Part shown: positions 1 through 5,524 of the stretch, piece by piece
Position numbering within the stretch: the stretch's first letter is position 1
Layout of the letters: each line of letters starts with the position of its first letter
Assembly: GCA_030916555.1 (NCBI GenBank)
Contig: JAUPWK010000053.1
Coordinates: 1-20,065 of the forward strand
From: Patescibacteria group bacterium
Lineage (GTDB): Bacteria > Patescibacteriota > Patescibacteriia > UBA9934
DNA: 20,065 bases
Direction of reading: 5' to 3'
Notes under the pieces: model-generated
Databases searched by the model: none
What the model was told of the DNA's origin: nothing
What the model saw: only the letters and a program-made list of their open reading frames with translations
Made by a program: the position numbers and the translations under genes

Positions 1-574
1 ACATGGAAGCCAAATACCCAACACCGGTAGTCTTCATTTGCTCTTCAAGTGTCCGAATAAAATCGATACCTGAATTGTAAAGCGTATCGCGACCATCAAG
101 CACCGCATGAACAGCCACGTCCTTTACCTTGGCTTTTTTAAAGATTTTTAATAACTGGAAGGCGTGATCATCAAAAGCGTGGACCTTGCCGGAAGACATA
201 AGTCCCATGAGATGCAACGTACCGCCCGTTTCTTTAACTTTCGCGATAGCCTCCGCAAAGGCTGGATTATTTGCGTAAGTTCCGGCGACGATTGCCTTAT
301 TAATGCGAGGCAACGTCTGGTAATACACCCGGCCCGCTCCAATCGCCAAGTGACCGACCTCTGAATTACCCATTTCACCCCAGCTCAAACCCACTTCATC
401 ACCCGAGGCGCGAAGTGTCATGGTGGGATAACGCTCCGTGAGCATTTTAAAGGTTGGGGTATTTGCTCGAGTAATGGCATTTCCCTCTCCATCTGGGGCA
501 ACCCCAAAACCATCAAGAACTAAAAGAACCGCCGGTCGCGGTCGCCCTTCAAAAGCTTTGACATCACGTTCCAT
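1..574 (-). CDS. gpmI: 2,3-bisphosphoglycerate-independent phosphoglycerate mutase, N-terminal part
   Basis: The gene starts at an ATG at 572-574 and stays open to the left edge, giving about 191 residues of an enzyme usually near 510. It interconverts 3- and 2-phosphoglycerate in cytoplasmic glycolysis. Visible family motifs are LVLDGFG (Asp21, metal ligand), GNSEVGH with Ser71 (the serine that carries the phosphate in this family), and HAVLDGRDT near residue 150, part of the substrate-binding domain. These place it in the alkaline-phosphatase superfamily. It lies 36 bp downstream of the ftsL-like gene on the same strand, so it may be the distal gene of the mraZ-rsmH-ftsL transcript. That is unusual, because ftsI or murein genes normally follow ftsL. 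Truncation is by the window only. Confidence 0.95.
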   Translation of the reverse strand, partial: MERDVKAFEGRPRPAVLLVLDGFGVAPDGEGNAITRANTPTFKMLTERYPTMTLRASGDEVGLSWGEMGNSEVGHLAIGAGRVYYQTLPRINKAIVAGTYANNPAFAEAIAKVKETGGTLHLMGLMSSGKVHAFDDHAFQLLKIFKKAKVKDVAVHAVLDGRDTLYNSGIDFIRTLEEQMKTTGVGYLASM

Positions 575-610
575 AGACGTGAGTATTGTAACATGACCGC
601 GACCTTTGCT

Positions 611-928
611 TTAGCGTAATGCCACGGCACCGTTTCCGGCCTTAATATACGAAATATCGTTCACTTTGATTAATCCAAGAAAAGTTTCTCGCTCAGACAC
701 GCTCGCAAGCGATCGTAAGCGATCGATTTCTGCTGCCAATTTTTCATTCTCCTGTCTCATATCCTGATTTGTCTGCTCAAGATCACGTACAGTGAAGCCC
801 TTAGTCGAGGCCGCGTTCACTTGAACAACATACAGAACCCCAAACGCCAACGTCAGCGCCATCATAAACACTCTAAGCGCTCGCTCATTGTGAAGTACGG
901 CCTTAATTTTTCCCCCTGATGTAAACAT
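611..928 (-). CDS. ftsL: FtsL-like cell-division protein
   Basis: A 105-residue bitopic membrane protein. A short basic N-terminus is followed by one hydrophobic segment (about residues 19-38, ending YVVQVNAAS) and then a heptad-like coiled coil (about 48-75, rich in Glu, Asn and Leu). This is the build of FtsL/DivIC-type division proteins, which recruit septal wall synthases. No strong sequence signature defines the family, so the assignment relies on topology, size and position directly after rsmH, the standard ftsL place in the division cluster. The residues after the coil (about 80-105) end in a short possible beta region. The start codon directly abuts a perfect Shine-Dalgarno sequence. 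Confidence 0.75.
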   Translation of the reverse strand: MFTSGGKIKAVLHNERALRVFMMALTLAFGVLYVVQVNAASTKGFTVRDLEQTNQDMRQENEKLAAEIDRLRSLASVSERETFLGLIKVNDISYIKAGNGAVALR

Positions 929-935
929 ACCTCCT
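929..935 (-). promoter_or_regulatory. Shine-Dalgarno AGGAGGT abutting the ftsL start
   Basis: Read on the minus strand, AGGAGGT is followed immediately by ATG. A perfect ribosome site with essentially no spacer is unusual. No good ATG, GTG or TTG lies a normal distance downstream in frame; the next in-frame candidates would remove most of the cytoplasmic tail. The annotated ATG is therefore kept. Confidence 0.6.
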
Positions 936-943
936 AAGTATTT

Positions 944-1795
944 TTACCTCTTTTTTGCGAGACGCAATTTTGCGCTACGAGATCTTGGATTACTCAAGAC
1001 TTCAGCCCGTCCTGGCGCAATTGGCTTTTTGCTTAGACTTTCAAACTCAAGATGTTCTTTCAGCCAGTGTTTTACCAGGCGATCTTCCAGTGAGTGGAAA
1101 GTGATGACCGCGAGTATTCCGCCTGGCTTTAAGACCTCTTGAGCTGCCTGTAAACCTTTTTCAACTTCACCAAGCTCATCGTTGACCACAAGCCGTAGGG
1201 CTTGGAAGGTTTTGGTGGCCGGGTGTGCTTTACCTCTCCTTGGAACTATCGCTGAAATGATCTCAGCTAATTGCAACGTGGTTGTAATTCGCTGTTCACG
1301 ACGGGCGTCGAAAATTGCTTTTGCAATTCGGTGCGCAGCTGGCTCTTCACCAAAACGACGCAATATGGTTGCAAGATCGTCTTTCGACCATCCGTTCACG
1401 ATGTCTTCAGCCGTGAGTTCGCCTTGCGTGTCATAGCGCATATCAAGCGGGCCATCATTTTGGAATGAGAAGCCGCGCTCTGGCGCATCCACATGGACTG
1501 ATGAAAAGCCGAGATCGAGTAAAACTCCATCTGCCTCCACGCCCAGCGTATTCATGGCTGAAAAAGAACTGTGCACGTAACGCACTCTGCCGCCGTACTT
1601 GGCGAGCTGCTCGCGCGCAAGCTCAAGGTTCCGAGCGTCGCGATCGATTCCGATCACCTTGCCGTCTGGGGCCGTGCGCTCAAGAATAAGCGCGGTATGA
1701 CCGCCAAGGCCGAGCGTGCCATCGATAATGATGGCGCCAGGCTTGAGATCAAGACCGGCGATGACTTCAGCGGCGAGTACTGGAACATGTTGCAT
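944..1795 (-). CDS. rsmH: 16S rRNA (cytosine1402-N4)-methyltransferase RsmH (MraW)
   Basis: A SAM-dependent methyltransferase that modifies C1402 in the decoding centre of 16S rRNA. The chosen start gives MQHVPVLAAEV, the usual N-terminus of the family; an ATG four codons upstream (1807) is the alternative. The protein is 283 residues, slightly shorter than the usual 300-315. Seen in order: the SAM-binding loop DGTLGLGGHT (about residues 25-34), DGVLLDLGFSS (about 90-100), ERGFSF with DMRYD, the helical insert typical of MraW, and the C-terminal VITFHSLEDRLVK block. It lies between mraZ and ftsL in the conserved division-cluster order, on the same strand. Confidence 0.96.
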   Translation of the reverse strand: MQHVPVLAAEVIAGLDLKPGAIIIDGTLGLGGHTALILERTAPDGKVIGIDRDARNLELAREQLAKYGGRVRYVHSSFSAMNTLGVEADGVLLDLGFSSVHVDAPERGFSFQNDGPLDMRYDTQGELTAEDIVNGWSKDDLATILRRFGEEPAAHRIAKAIFDARREQRITTTLQLAEIISAIVPRRGKAHPATKTFQALRLVVNDELGEVEKGLQAAQEVLKPGGILAVITFHSLEDRLVKHWLKEHLEFESLSKKPIAPGRAEVLSNPRSRSAKLRLAKKR

Positions 1796-1818
1796 ATCGA
1801 CGCACATTTAGCACTGAA

Positions 1819-1883
1819 CATTGAACAGGTCAATCAGATTTCTTACGAACGGCTGTTAAATGTCGAATGTTGTGTGTTCAATG
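1819..1883. repeat. Inverted repeat in the mraZ-rsmH gap
   Basis: CATTGAACA at 1819-1827 is the exact reverse complement of TGTTCAATG at 1875-1883. It fills the 79-bp gap between mraZ and rsmH. With a loop of about 47 nt and a 9-bp stem it is a weak hairpin; it could be an mRNA structure between the two genes or chance. Confidence 0.35.
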
Positions 1884-1886
1884 CAA

Positions 1887-2318
1887 TTAGATCCCCATCG
1901 CCCCCAACTGCTCAGCAATCGCAGTTGCGTCCTCCTCAGCCTGTTTGGCGTAAGCCTCCCAAGCTGCCTTGTCCCAAATTTCCAGTCGGTTTTGAATACC
2001 GACCATCACCACATCTTTCTTAAGTCCTGCGTACTGACGCAGATACTCAGGAATGATGAACCTTCCTTGCTTATCCAGGCGTGTATCCATTGCACCCGCA
2101 AGCATGAGTCGGGCGAAGGCGCGTGAATTTGCTTGTCCCAAGGGCAAGCTGGCGATTTTATCTGCCAACTTCCCCCACTCTTCCAAAGGGAGCAGGAAGA
2201 GTGAAGTGTCGAGACCCCGCGTCACAACCGCCCCAATTGCTAGGGCCTCGCGAAACTTCACCGGAACGGCAAGCCGTCCCTTATCGTCGATGGTGATGTT
2301 GTATTCGCCAATGAACAT
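1887..2318 (-). CDS. mraZ: MraZ transcriptional regulator
   Basis: A 143-residue protein with two tandem SpoVT/AbrB-like beta domains, each marked by the family DxxGR motif: DDKGR at about residues 11-15 and DKQGR at about 82-86, the latter followed by FIIPEYLRQYAGL. In other bacteria MraZ forms a ring-shaped oligomer, binds repeats upstream of its own gene and represses the division/cell-wall operon. Length and start (MFIGEYN) match the family. It is first in the mraZ-rsmH-ftsL order. A set of GTGGGG-type repeats lies 125-172 bp upstream, consistent with autoregulation. No clear Shine-Dalgarno sequence precedes the ATG. Confidence 0.97.
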   Translation of the reverse strand: MFIGEYNITIDDKGRLAVPVKFREALAIGAVVTRGLDTSLFLLPLEEWGKLADKIASLPLGQANSRAFARLMLAGAMDTRLDKQGRFIIPEYLRQYAGLKKDVVMVGIQNRLEIWDKAAWEAYAKQAEEDATAIAEQLGAMGI

Positions 2319-2442
2319 GGCAGTTGCGATTTACCACGCTACGAACGATTCGCGGCCAAAGCTGTTGCGAATCGCTCATAACGAGGGGAAGTTTCCCGAG
2401 ATCGGGTGCGATCAATGCCTGGATAGCAAGATTCGCGGCACA

Positions 2443-2490
2443 CCCCACTTTGTGCCTTATGGCCCCACTATACACCACCAATTCCCCACT
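2443..2490 (-). promoter_or_regulatory. MraZ operator boxes upstream of mraZ
   Basis: Read on the minus strand, AGTGGGG occurs three times (complements of 2484-2490, 2463-2469 and 2443-2449), with a degenerate GGTGGTG at 2473-2479 between the first two. Box starts are about 10, 10-11 and 20 bp apart, so they fall on one face of the helix. Known MraZ proteins bind direct repeats of this type (TGGG or GTGG core, about 10-bp period) upstream of their own gene. Binding by the adjacent mraZ product is inferred. Confidence 0.8.
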
Positions 2491-2499
2491 TTGCAATCA

Positions 2500-2505
2500 T
2501 TTATA
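2500..2505 (-). promoter_or_regulatory. mraZ: Possible mraZ -10 element
   Basis: The minus strand reads TATAAA directly upstream of the MraZ boxes, which would place the boxes over the initially transcribed region, a normal repressor position. No convincing -35 is seen 17 bp upstream, and the leader would be long (about 180 nt), so this is tentative. Confidence 0.4.
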
Positions 2506-2547
2506 GCCTTTTGGGGATAACTCGTCTGCCTAATAAAACCGGGTTCA

Positions 2548-2625
2548 TTACGGGTATTCTTTGACTTTTTTGGCTAAAAATGGTAGAAAATATGACGTTC
2601 TGCAACCGCAGAATACAACCCGTAA
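2548..2625. repeat. Inverted repeat flanking the first cassette promoter
   Basis: TTACGGGT at 2548-2555 is the exact complement of ACCCGTAA at 2618-2625. Allowing a 3-nt gap, the match extends inward (TATTC at 2555-2559 against GAATA at 2611-2615). The arms bracket the -35/-10 elements at 2561-2589, so they could be an operator pair or a remnant of cassette ends. Confidence 0.5.
2561..2589 (+). promoter_or_regulatory. Promoter of the paired Cys-domain cassette
   Basis: The -35 is TTGACT (2561-2566), the spacer is 17 bp, and the -10 is TAGAAA (2584-2589), preceded by TGG as in an extended -10. Transcription would begin near 2596, right at a small perfect hairpin (2598-2613), about 40 nt before the GTG start. 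Confidence 0.65.
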
Positions 2626-2636
2626 CGTGAGGAACC

Positions 2637-2924
2637 GTGAAAGCAATCATATTCGGCCTTGCCCTTCTCCTCATCCTCGTGATGAGTGTGATCGGTGTTG
2701 GCTGGTACCGGAGTGGACTCGGGCAACTATCCGAGGTCACTCCACCAGATCTGTGTCGGGATCAGCCCGACTGGAGCGAAGCGCACTGGCAGAACATCTG
2801 CCGCAAGCGCGGCTACATGCCCGGTGATTGCGAGGGCATCCTCGCGTACAACTGGCGGCTCGGAAATACGGACTTCGATCCGGCGTTCGCACTGCCCAAG
2901 GGATGCGTACGCCTTCACTTCTAG
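2637..2924 (+). CDS. Small membrane-anchored protein with four-cysteine domain (copy 1)
   Basis: Not a family I recognise. It has 95 residues, a GTG start and GTGAGG upstream as a likely ribosome site. Residues 4-24 form one hydrophobic segment (signal anchor), so the rest is probably outside the membrane. Residues 38-92 form a compact domain with Cys40, 55, 65 and 90 and the pattern CR...W-x3-C...C...W-x2-G-x-T-x2-DP-x-F-x2-P-x-GC. The same pattern recurs at the C-terminus of the next gene, so the two are paralogous. Four cysteines outside the membrane could form two disulfides or bind a metal. Codon choice is GC-rich, unlike the flanking minus-strand genes. It is co-directional with the next gene, 15 bp apart, and both share one promoter and terminator. 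Confidence 0.75.
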   Translation: MKAIIFGLALLLILVMSVIGVGWYRSGLGQLSEVTPPDLCRDQPDWSEAHWQNICRKRGYMPGDCEGILAYNWRLGNTDFDPAFALPKGCVRLHF

Positions 2925-2939
2925 CCACAGGAGAGCCGA

Positions 2940-3494
2940 TTGAGCACGCGTTCGAGTTCCTTCGCCAACCCCCTGCGCGACTACGGCCTCAGCCTGCTTT
3001 TCATGAGCTTGGCTACGGTAGCCCTGGTCACGTATGTGTACCGATGGTCCTCGGCCCGCGTGGCTGAAGACATCGTCCGCTACGGACCAAGCTACGAAGC
3101 TCCGACGACCTACCAAATCGTCCCTCCGCCACGTCGCGTGGCCTCACCGAAGCCCCAGGCTTCGAACACCTTGACCGACCCGAACGCCACGGCACCTGAC
3201 GTGGTGGCGTTCTCGGAAGAAGATGTTCCGATCGAGGACGACATCGACCCGGAGCGGTCGGATCCCACCAAGTATTCCCCGACGGGATACAGGTACGGCG
3301 ATCCGGATCCGTGTCGCGAGTACGTTCAACCGGATTTCACGACCAACCACTGGCTCGACCGATGCAGTCTTCTCGGGATAGAGCCGGATCGTGATCCGAA
3401 CAGTGAGTGTCAGCGCCTGCTGTACAACGGCTGGGCGTATGGCGACACAACCGTCGACCCCTCCTTCCAGAAACCGGAAGGCTGCATCGACTGA
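2940..3494 (+). CDS. Membrane-anchored protein with four-cysteine domain (copy 2)
   Basis: Unrecognised, 184 residues. It starts with TTG, supported by AGGAG at 2929-2933 six bases upstream. A hydrophobic segment lies at about residues 14-34. A Pro/Ser/Asp-rich linker (about 48-118), with an acidic patch near 92-107, then leads to a C-terminal domain with Cys125, 142, 157 and 182. The last block, C-x24-C ending DPSFQKPEGC, has the same spacing as in copy 1 and matches it at about 10 of 24 inner and end positions (Leu, Trp, Gly, Thr, Asp-Pro, Phe, Pro, Gly-Cys). N-in, C-out topology is inferred. GC-rich codon use (AAC and AAG dominate over AAT and AAA) sets it apart from uvrC downstream, which is convergent. 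Confidence 0.77.
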   Translation: MSTRSSSFANPLRDYGLSLLFMSLATVALVTYVYRWSSARVAEDIVRYGPSYEAPTTYQIVPPPRRVASPKPQASNTLTDPNATAPDVVAFSEEDVPIEDDIDPERSDPTKYSPTGYRYGDPDPCREYVQPDFTTNHWLDRCSLLGIEPDRDPNSECQRLLYNGWAYGDTTVDPSFQKPEGCID

Positions 3495-3560
3495 GGCGCC
3501 GCCTCAGTGTGCAAACGAAAGGACCCCTCTACCGCTGTAGATGGGGTCCTTCTTCATTTT
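3491..3560 (+). terminator. Tandem hairpins ending the first cassette
   Basis: Hairpin one, CTGAGGC-GCC-GCCTCAG (3491-3507), overlaps the TGA stop of the upstream gene. Hairpin two (3520-3550) pairs AGGACCCC-TCTAC with GTAGA-T-GGGGTCCT around a CGCT loop, with one bulged base, and is followed by a T-rich run. The opposite strand also ends in a short T-rich tail, and uvrC ends at 3560, so it may serve both directions. Confidence 0.85.
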
Positions 3561-4915
3561 CATACGCTACCTCCACGCCTCCGCTCAGGAATACCTGATT
3601 GTTTGCCACGCAAAGTTCGATGATAGGCACCTGCAAATCGATGCGCTTCATCACGCGCTTTTTGAAAAACTTCTTTAAAAGCGCTCGCTACTCGGCGCAA
3701 CTCCGGATTGCTTTTATCAAAGACGAGACGATCTTGCTTTCTGTCGAAACCTTTCGCGATCCCCACGACCGGAATATTGAGCTTCAACTCTCGCAAAACT
3801 TGCTCAACTCGATTCACCTGCCCTTCACCACCGTCAATAATCAACAGATCAGGCAACGGCCAGGTGTCCTTTTCCTGATTCGCATCAGGAAGACGAGCTA
3901 AACGACGACGCAGAACCTCTTCCATCGCCCCAACATCATTAGCCCCCTCAAAACCCTTAATCCGAAATTTACGATATTCGTTCTTACTCGGCTTGCCGCC
4001 TTCGAAAACAACCATAGAAGCAACATTCGAGGTGCCCGAAATATTCGCAATGTCATACGCCTCAATGCGTCCAAGTGCATTGATGTGACCTACAACCGGT
4101 TCCGGAATCTCATAGGTAAACTCATCACGCATCAAAAGCCCGATGTCTTGAATATGTTCGAGCGCAAACACGCGATCCCGAAGTGAGGCCGCGGCTTCGT
4201 AATTATTTTTTCTGGCCGCCGCGGCCATTTCGCGTTTAAGTTGGCGCAAGAGCGTATCTTTCTTGCCCTCAAAGAACAACATCAACTTTTTGATATTGCG
4301 ACGATAGTTCTGCTTATCAATCAGCCCCGAACACACACCCGGACATTTACCAATCTGAGCATCAAAGCAGGGTTTCGTTTTGCCGGTAACAGCGGGAGGA
4401 TTGCAGGTCGACCAGGGAATCGACCTACGAATAAGGTCAAGCGCAATCTTTAGTGATCGCGAGCTTAAATAGGGACCGTAGACGGCCAGGAACTGTCGAC
4501 GAGCCTTAGTAGATAAGTTTTTTGAGAAGGGCTGAATACCAATACGCTCCAAGTCGAGCCCGCGCATCAACACCGGTTTAGGGAAATCTTCGTTCGTAAT
4601 GCACAAGTAAATAAAACTCTTGTCATCACGTCCAAGAATGTTGTACGGCGGTTTATTGACCCTTATCTGATTCGCTTCAAGTACAAGGGCCTCAATAACC
4701 GTAGGCACTTGTGTGTATTTAATCTCAGCAATCTTACTCACGAGCTCGGCAGTCCGTGGGTGCTTATCATTCCCAACAAAATACGATCCCACTCGCTTTT
4801 TTAAACTCGTAGCCTTGCCTACGTACAACAACTTACCCTTATCGTTGTAATAAAAATACACGCCCGGAGCATCCGGAAGTTCACCGTGCAAAATTTTTAC
4901 ATGCGAAGGAATCAT
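3560..4915 (-). CDS. uvrC: UvrABC excinuclease subunit C, short form
   Basis: The nuclease that makes both incisions around a DNA lesion after handover from UvrA and UvrB. Seen in order: GIY-YIG domain (about 15-95, PGVYFYY and LLYVGKA), a four-Cys cluster (Cys171, 183, 191, 195) where the family has an iron-sulfur or metal site, a UVR UvrB-contact motif (about 222-255), and an RNase H-like nuclease domain (about 284-430) with EAYDIANISG (Asp288), LLIIDGGEGQ (Asp361) and His425 as likely catalytic residues. At 451 residues it is far shorter than the usual 600 or so. It ends soon after the nuclease domain, so the C-terminal tandem helix-hairpin-helix DNA-binding region is absent, replaced by a basic tail. 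It lies 5 bp after the M23 gene, in one operon with uvrA. Confidence 0.97.
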   Translation of the reverse strand: MIPSHVKILHGELPDAPGVYFYYNDKGKLLYVGKATSLKKRVGSYFVGNDKHPRTAELVSKIAEIKYTQVPTVIEALVLEANQIRVNKPPYNILGRDDKSFIYLCITNEDFPKPVLMRGLDLERIGIQPFSKNLSTKARRQFLAVYGPYLSSRSLKIALDLIRRSIPWSTCNPPAVTGKTKPCFDAQIGKCPGVCSGLIDKQNYRRNIKKLMLFFEGKKDTLLRQLKREMAAAARKNNYEAAASLRDRVFALEHIQDIGLLMRDEFTYEIPEPVVGHINALGRIEAYDIANISGTSNVASMVVFEGGKPSKNEYRKFRIKGFEGANDVGAMEEVLRRRLARLPDANQEKDTWPLPDLLIIDGGEGQVNRVEQVLRELKLNIPVVGIAKGFDRKQDRLVFDKSNPELRRVASAFKEVFQKARDEAHRFAGAYHRTLRGKQSGIPERRRGGSV

Positions 4916-4920
4916 AGTGC

Positions 4921-5523
4921 TTATTCCAAAATCACCCCGTGATCAAGGAGAAACTGTGCTGGATCAAGCCACTTACTCAAGGATGACTGTTTGGTTTCAA
5001 AACCTTTATACCGAATGTCGTTACCTTCGTAAACAGCGAAGTGAAGATGTTTTCTGTCTCCGCCTGAAGCATCAGAATGATCAGCGGCGAGCTCACCAAG
5101 TTTTTGACCACGCACCACGTGATCACCTGGTTTTACGCTGACGGTGGCAATATCAAGATGACTATACACCGCCCGAACGTCGCCGTGATCGATAAGGACA
5201 TAACCACCGTGTCCCTCCATATTTTGGGCCTTCACAACGTCGCCATCCATGATTGCGAATACCGGCACGCTGCCGAGTACATCTGCATATTCAATGTCAT
5301 CGCCGGTGTGATAGCCACGAACCCGATCTTTCACATACACGCCAAACGGACGGGTGGTTTTCCGGGCAGCGTAATCTGCTACTGGCACCACCGCCTCTAC
5401 GCTATCAACAAAAACATAGTCGGTTGGCGGCAATTCAATATCTGCGGCCGTGATTGGCTCGGACAAACAGCCCGATCCAAGCAACACCAACCCCGATAAT
5501 CCCAAGAAGATCCAGCGCAACAT
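4921..5523 (-). CDS. M23 (LytM-type) peptidase lipoprotein
   Basis: A 200-residue predicted secreted zinc endopeptidase or LytM-like regulator acting on peptidoglycan cross-bridges. A hydrophobic signal (residues 1-18) ends in GSGC, a probable but imperfect lipobox with Cys19 as lipid site. The M23 core shows the zinc-site motif H72-x3-D76, the conserved YSHL (His122), and HLH (His159, His161). The active-site set looks complete, so it is probably catalytic rather than a degenerate LytM. It sits between uvrA (1-bp gap) and uvrC (5-bp gap) with no room for separate promoters, so it is co-transcribed with repair genes, an unexpected partner. No clear ribosome site is seen, so translational coupling with uvrA is likely. 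Confidence 0.88.
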   Translation of the reverse strand: MLRWIFLGLSGLVLLGSGCLSEPITAADIELPPTDYVFVDSVEAVVPVADYAARKTTRPFGVYVKDRVRGYHTGDDIEYADVLGSVPVFAIMDGDVVKAQNMEGHGGYVLIDHGDVRAVYSHLDIATVSVKPGDHVVRGQKLGELAADHSDASGGDRKHLHFAVYEGNDIRYKGFETKQSSLSKWLDPAQFLLDHGVILE

Positions 5524-5524
5524 A

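Larger units (their letters stand above)
2319..2636. other. 318-bp divergent control region between mraZ and the first cassette
   Basis: No protein gene is supported here. The mraZ-proximal part (2319-2440) is the mraZ leader and shows no clear signal. The centre (2443-2490) holds the MraZ-type boxes, followed by an A/T-rich TATAAA on the minus strand. The distal part (2548-2636) holds the plus-strand cassette promoter, an inverted repeat flanking it, a short hairpin at 2598-2613 (TTCTGC, loop AACC, GCAGAA) and the GTG start. Open frames called across it are short and lack ribosome sites. Confidence 0.7.

Noticed and set aside
148..378. Minus-strand open frame of 76 codons
   Set aside because: Out-of-frame shadow of gpmI, whose iPGM motifs are clear in the other frame.
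1571..2126. Plus-strand frames opposite rsmH and mraZ
   Set aside because: Shadows; their composition mirrors the complement of conserved genes and they lack ribosome sites.
2511..2520. TTATCCCCAA on the minus strand, near a DnaA box
   Set aside because: A single imperfect match with no cluster and no origin-type A/T region or dnaA/dnaN genes nearby.
2053..2520. Plus-strand frame of 155 codons over the mraZ start and operator region
   Set aside because: It crosses the MraZ boxes and reads as a complement of mraZ; no homology or ribosome site is seen.
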